Shown here: piece by piece, positions 32,888 through 41,873 of the stretch
Layout: the number at the start of each line of letters is the position of its first letter
Position numbering within the stretch: the first letter of the stretch is position 1
DNA from: Nocardia iowensis
GTDB taxonomy: Bacteria > Actinomycetota > Actinomycetes > Mycobacteriales > Mycobacteriaceae
NCBI RefSeq assembly: GCF_019222765.1
Contig: NZ_CP078145.1
Span: 372,001-436,000 of the forward strand
DNA: 64,000 nt
Direction of reading: 5' to 3'
Notes under the pieces: generated by a model
Databases searched by the model: none
What the model was told of the DNA's origin: nothing
The model's input: the letters and a program-made list of their open reading frames with translations, nothing else
Position numbers and translations under genes: made by a program

Positions 32888-33997
32888 GTGAGGCGCGTGC
32901 GTGGACAGGTAAGGCGTTGGCGAACACTGGTGGTCGCGAGCATCGCGGTGGCGCTCGGGGTGGCACCGACGGCGAGCGCCGAGCCGGGTTCCGCGGTTCG
33001 ATTGCTCGGCGAGCAGGTCGTGCCGTACAACATGGACTACCAGGGCACGACGGTGGGCGGCCTGTCCGGGATCGACTTCGATTCGCGCACCGGCGATTAC
33101 GTGCTGATCAGTGACGACCGCTCGGAGCGCGATCCCGCGCGGTTCTATACCGCCCGATTTCCGGTGGGCGAAAACGGCGTGGGCCCAGTGGAATTCACCG
33201 GAACTCATCCGCTGCTGACCGTCGATGGTTCCGTTTACGGCCCGAAGTCGGTAGACCCGGAGGAGATTCGGGTCGACCCGTGGACCGGTGACTACTACTG
33301 GACGCAAGAGGGTGAGCGCACCGATTCGGCGCTCACCGATCCGTCGGTCCGGATCAGCCGTCCCGACGGCATTTTCGCGGGTGAGCTGCCGATCCCGGAC
33401 AACGAACGAATGCGGCCGGATTCCGGCCCGCGGCAGAACATGGCGCTGGAAGGAGCGACGTTCGCCGCCGGTGGGTCGCTGTACGTGACATCGATGGAAG
33501 GGCCGCTGCTGCAGGACGGCCCGCTGGCGACCACGATGGCAGGCGCGACCGCGCGGCTCACCGTGCGGGCGCGGTCCGGCCAACTGCTCACGCAGTACGC
33601 CTACCCGATGGATCCGGTCTTCGCCGAGTCCCGCCCGCAGCCCGGCCTCGGCATGAACGGCATCGCCTCGATCCTCGCCGCCGACCCACTCGACCCGACG
33701 AAGCTCCTCGTCCTGGAACGCTCCTTCGTCGTCGGCATGGGCAACAAGATCCGGATCTACGAGGCCGACCTCGGCGCCGCGACCAATGTGCTCGACGCCC
33801 CGCTCGGCAACGCCCGCCCGGTCGCCAAGCGGCTGCTGGTCGACCTCGCCGACGTCGGCCTGCCGCACATCGACAATGTCGAGGGCATGACCTGGGGTCC
33901 TCGCCTGCCCTCCGGCGAGCGCACCCTGGCCCTGGTGAGCGATAACAACTTCGCCGATACCCAGCTCACCCAGTTCATCGCCCTCGCCGTCCGCTAG
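32888..33997 (+). CDS. secreted esterase-like/phytase-like beta-propeller protein
   Basis: 369 residues. Signal peptide to about residue 31 (RRWRTLVVASIAVALGVAPTASA). The mature part matches the esterase-like activity of phytase (PF13449) family: GGLSGIDFDSRTGDYVLISDDR, PEEIRVDPWTGDYYW, NMALEGATFAAGG, and LALVSDNNFADTQLTQF at the end, which supply conserved Asp and Asn residues. GTG 32888 is preferred over upstream frames, which run through the fadB terminator. Probably exported and calcium-binding; its substrate is unknown. Confidence 0.8.
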   Translation: MRRVRGQVRRWRTLVVASIAVALGVAPTASAEPGSAVRLLGEQVVPYNMDYQGTTVGGLSGIDFDSRTGDYVLISDDRSERDPARFYTARFPVGENGVGPVEFTGTHPLLTVDGSVYGPKSVDPEEIRVDPWTGDYYWTQEGERTDSALTDPSVRISRPDGIFAGELPIPDNERMRPDSGPRQNMALEGATFAAGGSLYVTSMEGPLLQDGPLATTMAGATARLTVRARSGQLLTQYAYPMDPVFAESRPQPGLGMNGIASILAADPLDPTKLLVLERSFVVGMGNKIRIYEADLGAATNVLDAPLGNARPVAKRLLVDLADVGLPHIDNVEGMTWGPRLPSGERTLALVSDNNFADTQLTQFIALAVR

Positions 33998-34354
33998 GTT
34001 CGGCGACCGCGCGAGCGGTGGTCCCGCACAGGCTGCCACGGCCGGACACCGCGCTGGCGACCAGCCGAGGCGACACCCCGGTCCCAAGGACGGTCGCTGG
34101 CAAATCGCCGCCTTCCACCGCACCAAGCGCGAGAATGTGATGGGGCGGATCTCGTTCCTGAGCGGCCACAAACATCCGGAGGTCGATGTGGAAATCATCC
34201 TGTTTCGAAACTCCGCCCACCGGATGCCCAGCCGCGCTACGTTGGAGTATGCGCAGACATATCGGACATCGCGCGGGGTTCAGGTGATGTTCGTGCGCCA
34301 GCGCGCTTATTGGTTGCCGTTTGCGCCGATTCGATGTGAGTTCGAGGTGGTCAC
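33998..34354. other. 357-bp region without a confident gene
   Basis: Upstream of pknK. A 73-codon frame (34137-34358) overlaps the pknK start as ATGA but has much lower third-position GC than its neighbours, so it was not called. The region should contain the pknK promoter; TTGGAG with CATATC about 17 bp later (near 34242-34264) is a weak candidate. Confidence 0.4.
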
Positions 34355-37300
34355 ATGAATCCACGGACGCGTTCGGGCAAGGTCGGTCCCGAGCCGTCTC
34401 CGGCCGACTCGGACACCCAGCGCCACCCGCTCATCGGGATCGCCGACGAGCTGGAGGCGATGGGCCTGGCGGAGGCGAAGGAGATCGGCCGAGGCGGCTT
34501 CGGGGTGGTCTATCGCTGCGTCCAGCGAACGTTGGATCGAGTCGTCGCGGTGAAGGTGCTCTCCTCGGAAATCGAGCTGGAAAGCCGCGAGCGTTTCCTG
34601 CGCGAGGAACAAGCCATGGGCAGGCTGTCCGGGCATCCGAATATCGTCGATATCCTGCAGGTCGATGTCACCTTGAGCGGGTTGCCGTTCATCGTGATGC
34701 CGTACTGCACGCGAGGCTCGCTGGAACAGGTGATCCGCGATCAGGGGCCGCTCACCTGGTCGGATTCGCTGCGCGCCGGGGTGAAGCTCGCGGGCGCGAT
34801 CGAGAGCGCGCATCGGGCCCAGATCCTGCACCGGGACGTGAAACCGGCGAACGTCCTGCTCAGCGGCTACGGCGAGCCGCAGCTGACCGACTTCGGCATC
34901 GCCAGGATTCCCGGTGGTTTCCAAACCTCCAGCAGCATGATCACCGGTTCGCCCGCGTTCACCGCGCCGGAGGTACTCAAGGGCGAGGAGCCGACCATCC
35001 GCTCGGACGTCTACGGCCTCGGCGCGACGCTGTTCGCGCTGCTCACCGGGCACGCGGCGTTCGAGCGGCAGGCGGGGGAGAAGGTGGTCGCGCAGTTCCT
35101 GCGGATCACCACCCAGCCGGTGCCCGACCTGCGCGAGCACGACATCCCGCCGGACGTGGCCGACGCGATCCAGCGCGCCATGGCCACCGACCCCGAAGAC
35201 CGCCCGCCGTCGGCCTACGATTTCGGCCAACTGCTGCGCAACGTGCAACGCGACCACGGCCAGATGCCCGACGAGATGGCGCTGCTGGAAACCGTCTCCG
35301 CGCCCGAACCGATCGAGCATCCCGCCGAATCTTCGGCATCGACTCGTTCCCGCCCCGCCGTCACCGCTCGGCGCAGCTGGCCGCTGACGCTGCGGCCCGC
35401 GGTGTCCCAGCACACCGGCGCGGGCGGATCGGCGACCTTGCCGCCGACCGCGGCGACCAAGTTCCGGCCGCCGACCCCGGCTCGCGAGCCGGTGCCGCGC
35501 CCGCGCCTGCTGGACATCCTGCGCGCGGGCGGCCGACGCAGGCTCGCCGTGATCCACGCACCTGCCGGTTTCGGTAAGAGCACCGTGGCCGCCCAGTGGC
35601 GGGCCGATCTGACCGAGCGCGGCATCCCCGTCGCCTGGATCGGCGTGGATCACGATGACGACAACGAGATCTGGTTTCTCGCCCACCTCATCCAGGCGAT
35701 CCGCCGGGTCCGCCCGGACGTGGGCACCGGCTTGGACCAGGTGCTCGAGGAAAGGCCCGCCGACGCAGCCGCTTTCGTGATCTCGACGCTGATCGACGAG
35801 ATTCATTCCAGCGGCAGCACCCTGGTGGTTGTCGTGGACGACTGGCATCGGGTCACCGACGCGGGTGCGCACCGGGCGATGGACGCGTTGCTGGACAACG
35901 GATGTCACCATCTGCGCTTCGTGGTGACGAGCCGGGAACAGTCCGGCCTGCCGACCAGCCGGATGCGGGTGCACGACGAGCTGGTCGAGATCGGCTCGGC
36001 CGCGCTGCGCCTGACCACCGAGGAGACCAGGGAGATCCTGGTGCAGCGGCACGGTTTTCCGCTCACCGACACCCAACTGGAGCAGATCCACGCCGCCACC
36101 GACGGCTGGCCCGCCGCCATCCAGCTGGTCAGCCTTTCGCTGCGGGGCAATGCCGACCCGGCCCAGCTGATCGCCAATCTGTCCGAGGGAAACCACGGTA
36201 TTCGCGAGTACCTCGCCGAAAACGTGCTGGCCACCTTGGAACCCAGGATGCTCGAATTCCTGACGTCGATCGCGGTGACCGAGCGGGTGTGCGGTTCGCT
36301 GGCCGCGGCACTGTCGGAGGACGAGGACGCCGAACAACTGCTGGAGCAGGCCGAGCAGCGCGAGTTGTTCGTCCGGCGGATCGAGCACGACCCGGAGTGG
36401 TTCCGGATCCAGCCGCTGTTCGCCGAGCATCTGCGCGCCCGGTTGGAACGTGCCCAACCAGGCCGGTTGAAGTCGTTGCACCGCAAGGCGGCGCGCTGGT
36501 ACGCCGAACACCAGCTGCTGCGCAAGTCGGTCGACCACGCGCTGGCGGCCACCGACTTCAAGATGGCGCTGGACCTGCTGGAGACCGGCGGCATGGACCT
36601 GATCGACCGGTCCCGGCTGGCGACGCTGCTCGGCACGGTATCGAAACTGCCGATGCAGCAGGTGGCTTCGCGATCGAAGCTGTTGATGGCGGTGGCGCGG
36701 GCCAATGTGAACCTGCAACAGTCCGGTGCGGCGCGCACGGCGCTCGGCAGGCTGTCGAACATTCTCGCGCGCGGCTCGTCGACTGATGAGGATGTGAACC
36801 AGCAACGCTGCCAGGCCGCCGTGCTCGGTGCCGCCGATCAGATCGCCCGCGACCACACCGAGGGCGTGCTGGACCGGGTCGCGGATTGCCTGGAGAAGCC
36901 GGACGAGCTGCCCGCCTGGACGGTGTCGACCGCGGCGAATCTGACCTCGTTCGTGCGGCTGTGCGAGTTCGACTTCGACGGCGCCCGCGAGATCCAGGAC
37001 TGGGCGGCGGAATACCATGCCCGGTCGAAGGATCCGCTCGGCGAGGTCTTCGGGCTGTGCGGGCGCGGCGCCGCCGCCTACGAGCAGCTCGACATCCGCA
37101 CGGCGACGGAATGTTTCCAGCAGGCGTGGGAGGTCGCGAAGTCGCGGTCGGGTCCGCGCTCGCACGCGGTGCGGGTGGCCGCCGCCATGCTCGGCGAATT
37201 GAACTACCGCCGTGGTGATCTGGTCACCGCCGACCACCTGCTCGACGAGAGCCATCAGTTGGCCGCCAGGGTCGGCCCGGTCGACTTTCTGATCTCGACG

Positions 37301-37918
37301 TTCGTCATCGGCGCCCGGGTCAAGGCGGTGCGCGGTGACCTGTTCACCGCCGCTACCCGGCTCGACGAGGGCGCCCGGATCGCGAACGACAAGCGGCTGA
37401 TCCGGCTGGCCGCGCATATTCGCGCCGAACGGCTGCGCCTCGGCTTGCCGCTGGACACCACCGACACCCAGTTCACCGGCCCCGAATCGCCGTCCGCGCC
37501 GCTGCACGCTGGCCATCGGATGACCGGTGCCGCCGTGCTCGCCGCGGAGGCCGAGGAGGTCGCCGCGATCCGCGCGCTGCTGGCCCAGGGCAGGCTCGGC
37601 TCGGACGATCGCGCCGTCCGCCGCTCCCGCGCACTGCACGGGCGAATGCTCGAAAAGCACCGCCCTCGAGCACAATTGGACGCGGCCCTGCTGCTCGCCG
37701 AATGCCTCGCCGCATCCGGCTGGGTCGGCGAAGCGACCGGCCTGCTGCTGCCAGCGGCCGCCACCTGCGCCGAACTGGGTTGGACCAGACCATTGCTCGA
37801 CGCGGGCCCCGGCGTCGTCTCCATCCTGCGCGTGCTGCGCGCCGAAATGCCCAGCGCCGCAGCCCATACCGGAGACATCGAACTGCCCGCCCTATTCCTG
37901 GATGAACTCCTGGACTAG
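34355..37918 (+). CDS. pknK: PknK-type Ser/Thr kinase fused to STAND ATPase
   Basis: 1187 residues. Kinase domain about 35-300: glycine loop IGRGGFGVVY, Lys67 (VAVKVL), HRDVKPAN with catalytic Asp161, TDFGIA with Asp179, and APEV. A linker leads to a MalT/LuxR-like P-loop ATPase (HAPAGFGKST, Lys408; Walker B VVVVDDWHR), a winged-helix/arm region and a long helical TPR-like C-terminal half. No LuxR-type HTH is visible at the end. M. tuberculosis PknK (1110 aa) has the same plan and links growth and transcription control. It is convergent with tmsB. Confidence 0.88.
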   Translation: MNPRTRSGKVGPEPSPADSDTQRHPLIGIADELEAMGLAEAKEIGRGGFGVVYRCVQRTLDRVVAVKVLSSEIELESRERFLREEQAMGRLSGHPNIVDILQVDVTLSGLPFIVMPYCTRGSLEQVIRDQGPLTWSDSLRAGVKLAGAIESAHRAQILHRDVKPANVLLSGYGEPQLTDFGIARIPGGFQTSSSMITGSPAFTAPEVLKGEEPTIRSDVYGLGATLFALLTGHAAFERQAGEKVVAQFLRITTQPVPDLREHDIPPDVADAIQRAMATDPEDRPPSAYDFGQLLRNVQRDHGQMPDEMALLETVSAPEPIEHPAESSASTRSRPAVTARRSWPLTLRPAVSQHTGAGGSATLPPTAATKFRPPTPAREPVPRPRLLDILRAGGRRRLAVIHAPAGFGKSTVAAQWRADLTERGIPVAWIGVDHDDDNEIWFLAHLIQAIRRVRPDVGTGLDQVLEERPADAAAFVISTLIDEIHSSGSTLVVVVDDWHRVTDAGAHRAMDALLDNGCHHLRFVVTSREQSGLPTSRMRVHDELVEIGSAALRLTTEETREILVQRHGFPLTDTQLEQIHAATDGWPAAIQLVSLSLRGNADPAQLIANLSEGNHGIREYLAENVLATLEPRMLEFLTSIAVTERVCGSLAAALSEDEDAEQLLEQAEQRELFVRRIEHDPEWFRIQPLFAEHLRARLERAQPGRLKSLHRKAARWYAEHQLLRKSVDHALAATDFKMALDLLETGGMDLIDRSRLATLLGTVSKLPMQQVASRSKLLMAVARANVNLQQSGAARTALGRLSNILARGSSTDEDVNQQRCQAAVLGAADQIARDHTEGVLDRVADCLEKPDELPAWTVSTAANLTSFVRLCEFDFDGAREIQDWAAEYHARSKDPLGEVFGLCGRGAAAYEQLDIRTATECFQQAWEVAKSRSGPRSHAVRVAAAMLGELNYRRGDLVTADHLLDESHQLAARVGPVDFLISTFVIGARVKAVRGDLFTAATRLDEGARIANDKRLIRLAAHIRAERLRLGLPLDTTDTQFTGPESPSAPLHAGHRMTGAAVLAAEAEEVAAIRALLAQGRLGSDDRAVRRSRALHGRMLEKHRPRAQLDAALLLAECLAASGWVGEATGLLLPAAATCAELGWTRPLLDAGPGVVSILRVLRAEMPSAAAHTGDIELPALFLDELLD

Positions 37919-37938
37919 AGCGGGCAGTCAAGCGATAA

Positions 37939-39255
37939 CTAGGGCTGCCACCATGGGCGCAACGGCACCGTCCAGTCGCCGTCTTCGGGCAGCTTCACGC
38001 CGAGCACTTGGTGTAGCTGAACCACGTTGCGCTGGAAGCCGAGTCGGCAACCCGCCATGTACAGGCCCCACACCTTCGCGGTGCCCTCGCCGACCTCGGC
38101 GACGCACGCGTCCCAGTTCCGCACCAGGTTCTTGCACCATTCGTGCAGGGTGAGCGCGTAGTGCTCGCGCAGGTTCTCCTCGTGCAGCACCTCAAGCCCG
38201 ATGTTCTGGATCTCGGAGATGATCCGGCCGGAGCCGATCAGTTCGCCGTCCGGGAACACGTAGCGGTCGATGAAGTCACCGGCCTTGGTGGTCCGGGTGT
38301 TGTCCGGACGGGTGATGCAGTGATTCAGGAACAGGCCGCCATCGCGCAGCTTGCCCTTGATGTAGTCGAAGTAATACGGGTAGTTGTGCACCCCGATGTG
38401 CTCGGTCAGCCCGATCGAGGACACGGCGTCGAAGCCGCTCTCCGGGATGTCCCGGTAATCGGAGTGCCGCACCTCGGCGAGATCGGCCAAGCCCTGCTCG
38501 GCGATCTTCTGCTGCGCCCATTCGGCCTGCTCGGCCGACAGCGTCGCGCCGATCACCTTGACGCCGCGCTTGGCCGCGTAGCGGACCATGCCGCCCCAGC
38601 CGCAGCCGATGTCGAGCAGCCGGTCGCCTTCCTTCAGCCGCAGCTTCTCGAAGACCAGGCGGTACTTGTTCTCCTGTGCCTGCTCCAGCGTCCAGTCCTC
38701 GTCGCCGTAACACGCGCAGGTGTAGGTCATCGACGGGCCGAGCACGTATTCGTAGAACTTGTTGGAGACGTCGTAATGGTGGTGGATGGCCTCGGCGTCG
38801 CGAGTCTTGGAGTGCCGCAGGCCCTCCAGCGCGATCCGGCGCCAGCGTGGCAGCGTCTCCTGCGGCGGCGGCGCCACCGGCTTGAGCCGCTCCCAGCCCA
38901 GCGAGCGGGCGATGGTGACCAGCGCGAACGCGGACGGGCGGTGGAACTTCAGCCCGTCCATCGCCCGGAGGATGTCGTAGGGGTCGCCGGGATGGACACC
39001 GCTGGCGGTCATATCGCCCGCGATGTACGCGCGGGCCATGCCGAGGTCGCCCGGCGCGGTGGCCAGGTAGTTGATGCCACGCGGCGTCTTGATCTCCAGC
39101 CCGTACTTCGAGTCCGCCGGGCCGGTCGTGCTGCCGTCGTACGCGGTCAGCCGGATCGGCACCTCGCCGTCGATCAGGGTCTCGAATATCTCGGCAATGC
39201 TGAGTTTGGTTCCTAGATCCGCTAAGACGTCGGAACGGTCCTTGAATGTCGTCAT
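37939..39255 (-). CDS. tmsB: fatty-acid 10-methylene transferase (tuberculostearic acid synthesis)
   Basis: 438 residues, cyclopropane-fatty-acid synthase family, closest in context to UfaA1/Rv0447c. SAM motif RLLDIGCGWGGMVRYAAKRG, then HSDYRDIPESGFDAVSSIGL and EHIGVHNYPYYF with the family's conserved residues, and HYDVSNKFYEYVLGPSMTYTCA near residue 165. It transfers a methylene from SAM to the double bond of oleoyl phospholipid; TmsA then reduces it to the 10-methyl group of tuberculostearate. It starts in an ATGA overlap with tmsA, so the pair is coupled. A plain cyclopropane synthase is the alternative, but the partner gene argues against it. Confidence 0.87.
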   Translation of the reverse strand: MTTFKDRSDVLADLGTKLSIAEIFETLIDGEVPIRLTAYDGSTTGPADSKYGLEIKTPRGINYLATAPGDLGMARAYIAGDMTASGVHPGDPYDILRAMDGLKFHRPSAFALVTIARSLGWERLKPVAPPPQETLPRWRRIALEGLRHSKTRDAEAIHHHYDVSNKFYEYVLGPSMTYTCACYGDEDWTLEQAQENKYRLVFEKLRLKEGDRLLDIGCGWGGMVRYAAKRGVKVIGATLSAEQAEWAQQKIAEQGLADLAEVRHSDYRDIPESGFDAVSSIGLTEHIGVHNYPYYFDYIKGKLRDGGLFLNHCITRPDNTRTTKAGDFIDRYVFPDGELIGSGRIISEIQNIGLEVLHEENLREHYALTLHEWCKNLVRNWDACVAEVGEGTAKVWGLYMAGCRLGFQRNVVQLHQVLGVKLPEDGDWTVPLRPWWQP

Positions 39256-40691
39256 TTGCGTTGCACCGCCTTCGAATACAAATCCAGCAGCCGCTGGTCT
39301 GGGTCGTAGCGTTTCTTCAGTTCGGTGTAGATATTGCCGCCGTACAGTGCCGCGAACTCATCCTTGTCGTAATAGGAATCCGAGTACAGCGACTTATGTC
39401 CGTCGAAGTCGGTCACGGTGCGCTCGATCGCCCGGTTGGCCGCTCCTTCCCGCTGTCCGGGCACGGTGGGGACGGCAGACCAGAAACCGACGTTGACATA
39501 CGTGCGGTTCGGCTCGAGCGGATACAGCGGCCAGGTGCGCTCGGACGTCTCGGGCGCGCCGGTGTCGCGCAGCCGTAGCGGGCACAGCCAGATCGGCTCG
39601 ATCGGAATCTCGCGCAGGAACCATTCGACGAAGTCGGCGGTGCGTTCGACCGGCACCTCGATGTCCTGCACCACCCGCTCGCGCGGCGGGTTGCCCTGCC
39701 GGGCCTCCAGCTTGTCGGCGATGTGGTACTTGTGGTCGAGCGCGATCAGTTTCCAGTAGAAACTGCTGCGCCGGTAGCGCTTCGGCCAGAACCGGCGGAT
39801 CTTCGGGTTCTGCGTGCCGAAGGCGCGCGAGCACCAGAACCAGTCGGTGTCCCAGCGCCACAGGTAGTCGTGGATGGTCAGCCGGTCGCGTTTCGGTTCG
39901 GCGGAATCGTGCTGGATGGAGCGGTAGAAGATGTCCATTCCGGTGTAGTCGCTGACCGGGCCCGGCTCGTCGGTCTGGCGGCCGAGGGTCAGGTAGCTCT
40001 CGTCGGCGGTGAACACCACGCCGTCGAGGTAGTCCACCCGTTCACCGTCGTAGGACTTCTCGTCGACGATCGTGGCGAGGGTCCGCTCCAGCTCGCGCAG
40101 GTCGTGGAAGCGCAGGTGCCGCATGGCCACATAGGGCTGCACGGCTTCCAGCTCGATCTTCAGCCGGACCGAATAGCCGAGGGTGCCGTAGGAGTTCGGG
40201 AAGCCGCGGAACAGGTCGGCGTGCTCGTTGTCCGGGGTGGCGGTGATGATCTCGCCCGCGCCGGTCAGGATGTCCATCTCCAGCACCGACTCGTGCGGCA
40301 GGCCGTTGCGGAACGAGGTCGACTCGATGCCGAGGCCGGTGACCGCGCCGCCGAGGGTGATCGTCTTGAGCTGCGGCACCACCAGGGGTGCGAGGCCGTA
40401 CGGGAGGGTGGCGGCGACCAGGTTCTCGTAGGTGGTCATCCCGGCCACGTCGGCGGTCTTCGCCACCGGGTCCACCGCGATCACCTCGGCCAGCCCGGAT
40501 ACGTCGAGGCCGGGCGCGGGGTTCTTGGCCCTGGCCCGGAACAGGTTCGACGTTTTCTTCGCCAGCCGCACATTGGCGTCGCCGGGAATAGCGCGATAAC
40601 TGGCCAGGAGTCGATCCACCCCAGCCCGATGCGCGGCAAACCCGGATTCGCGTGCGGCCGGTGCGCGTCCGGCCTTCCCCAACAGACTCAC
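39252..40691 (-). CDS. tmsA: FAD-dependent 10-methylene reductase (tuberculostearic acid synthesis)
   Basis: 479 residues. N-terminal FAD-binding PCMH domain: SGLAEVIAVDPVAKTADVAG, then PQLKTITLGGAVTGLGIEST and FPNSYGTLGYSVRLKIEL. The C-terminal part is rich in Trp and Tyr. It corresponds to Rv0449c/TmsA, which uses reduced flavin to saturate the 10-methylene intermediate made by TmsB. GTG 40691 was chosen because GAGGGG sits five bases upstream; a GTG at 40697 would overlap that site. It is first gene of the tmsAB operon. No tmsC-like gene lies between or after the pair here. Confidence 0.87.
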   Translation of the reverse strand: MSLLGKAGRAPAARESGFAAHRAGVDRLLASYRAIPGDANVRLAKKTSNLFRARAKNPAPGLDVSGLAEVIAVDPVAKTADVAGMTTYENLVAATLPYGLAPLVVPQLKTITLGGAVTGLGIESTSFRNGLPHESVLEMDILTGAGEIITATPDNEHADLFRGFPNSYGTLGYSVRLKIELEAVQPYVAMRHLRFHDLRELERTLATIVDEKSYDGERVDYLDGVVFTADESYLTLGRQTDEPGPVSDYTGMDIFYRSIQHDSAEPKRDRLTIHDYLWRWDTDWFWCSRAFGTQNPKIRRFWPKRYRRSSFYWKLIALDHKYHIADKLEARQGNPPRERVVQDIEVPVERTADFVEWFLREIPIEPIWLCPLRLRDTGAPETSERTWPLYPLEPNRTYVNVGFWSAVPTVPGQREGAANRAIERTVTDFDGHKSLYSDSYYDKDEFAALYGGNIYTELKKRYDPDQRLLDLYSKAVQRK

Positions 40692-40898
40692 TGCCACCCC
40701 TCGACGCTAGTACGCACCGTTGTGTGAGACCACCACGAGGGCACCGTCTCGGGAGAAATGTCACGCATATGTTGCAAGGCGGAATATCGGCCCGACCGGA
40801 GAAGTTCGCCACACGACTCGACCGCTGTGCCGCGCGGCGGCCGCTACAGGGCAGGATGGACACCGGTCGAGATACCGTACCCGGACAAGGAGCTCATT

Positions 40899-41333
40899 GT
40901 GGGACAGGTCAGCGCCAGTAGTTCGATCGCCGTGGCGGCGGATCCGCAGCGCACCCTCGAGGCCATTTCGGACTACGAGACGGTGCGGCCGCGCATTCTT
41001 TCCTCGCATTACCGCGACTACAAGGTCGTCGAGGGTGGCAAGGGCGCGGGCACCGTGGCGGAGTGGACGCTGCAGGCAACCGAGAAGCGCACGCGCAACG
41101 TGCACGCCGTCGTCACCGTCTCGGATTCCATTGTCACCGAACGTGATTCGAATTCCACCATGGTGAACACCTGGACCGTGACGCCGGACGGCGCCGGCTC
41201 GCAGGTCACGCTACGCACCACCTGGCAGGGTGCGGGCGGCATCGCGGGCATCTTCGAAGGGATCTTCGCGCCGCTCGGACTGAAGAAGATCCAGGCCGAG
41301 GTGCTCGGCAACCTGCAGCGCGAACTCGCCTGA
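40899..41333 (+). CDS. SRPBCC/polyketide cyclase-like protein
   Basis: 144 residues with the SRPBCC pattern: strand ASSSIAVAADPQRTLEAISDYE, then strands ending in VAEWTLQATEKRTRNVHAVV, NTWTVTPDGAGSQVTLRTTW and the long C-terminal helix. These bind hydrophobic small molecules in a deep pocket. It resembles Rv0854-type proteins of mycobacteria. GTG 40899 has AAGGAG six bases upstream. The gene is divergent from tmsA and ends in front of a 21-bp tandem repeat array. Confidence 0.75.
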   Translation: MGQVSASSSIAVAADPQRTLEAISDYETVRPRILSSHYRDYKVVEGGKGAGTVAEWTLQATEKRTRNVHAVVTVSDSIVTERDSNSTMVNTWTVTPDGAGSQVTLRTTWQGAGGIAGIFEGIFAPLGLKKIQAEVLGNLQRELA

Positions 41334-41341
41334 GGCACGAG

Positions 41342-41467
41342 GACCAGCGTCTGTCGCGCGCGCACCGGCGCTTGACGCGCGCGCACCGGCGCTTGACGCG
41401 CGCGCACCAGCGCTTGACGCGCGCGCACCAGCGCTTGACGCACGCGCACCAGCGCTTGACGCATTAG
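41342..41467. repeat. 21-bp tandem repeat, six copies
   Basis: Units start at 41342, 41363, 41384, 41405, 41426 and 41447. Core unit CACCAGCGCTTGACGCGCGC plus G; the first unit is degenerate and the last diverges at its end. The array fills the gap between the convergent SRPBCC and VOC genes. The unit is two helical turns and contains AGCGCT and GCGCGC. All reverse frames across it are open, but no start or composition supports a protein. Confidence 0.92.
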
Positions 41468-41507
41468 CGCCGCCCGGCACCTGAGTGCCGGGCTGCGCTC
41501 GTCTCGG

Positions 41508-41858
41508 CTACTTCGCGCCGATGTCGAAGAGATTTCCTTCGGGGTCGGCCAGCGTGGTCCACTTCGCGCCGTACTCGTCGAAGTCGCCGATGCGCTTGGC
41601 GCCCAAGCTGACCGCGCGCTCGATGTGCTGATGCCAGTCCTCGGCGATCAGGTCGAGGTGGATCACGTTCTTGCCCGGTGTCTTGTCCGGCACCCTGATG
41701 AACATCAGCACCGGCGACGCCCCCGCCTCGCGGCCGATGGTGGCGAATTGTTTGGACGCCCCCTGGTCGACGGGCAGGTCCAGCAGCTCGGACCAGAATC
41801 CGGCGAGGGCGGCGGCATCGGTGCAGTCGACGGTGACGTGCGCGAGCGACAGGGTCAT
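41508..41858 (-). CDS. VOC-family (glyoxalase-like) protein
   Basis: 116 residues. One vicinal-oxygen-chelate module pair: LAHVTVDCTDAAALAGFWSELL with the first metal-ligand His, and HLDLIAEDWHQHIERAVSLGA followed by WTTLADPEGNLFDIG. It starts 15 bases after the MerR gene and is almost surely co-transcribed with it. Members with this layout often detoxify or bind small electrophiles or antibiotics. The natural substrate is unknown. Confidence 0.85.
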   Translation of the reverse strand: MTLSLAHVTVDCTDAAALAGFWSELLDLPVDQGASKQFATIGREAGASPVLMFIRVPDKTPGKNVIHLDLIAEDWHQHIERAVSLGAKRIGDFDEYGAKWTTLADPEGNLFDIGAK

Positions 41859-41873
41859 ATTGTCTCCACTTTC

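Noticed and set aside
34137..34358. 73-codon frame ending in ATGA with pknK
   Set aside because: Third-position GC is far lower than in neighbouring genes and there is no ribosome binding site. It could be a gene remnant.
34307..37867. 1186-codon frame antisense to pknK
   Set aside because: Shadow of a GC-rich gene; no motif, poor composition, while the sense frame holds kinase and P-loop motifs.
41342..41467. CRISPR array
   Set aside because: The 21-bp units are contiguous without spacers and no cas gene is nearby; it is a minisatellite.
41018..41480. Repeat-encoded protein on the minus strand across the 21-bp array
   Set aside because: The frames are open only because of the 21-bp period. 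They are antisense to the SRPBCC gene and have no ribosome binding site.
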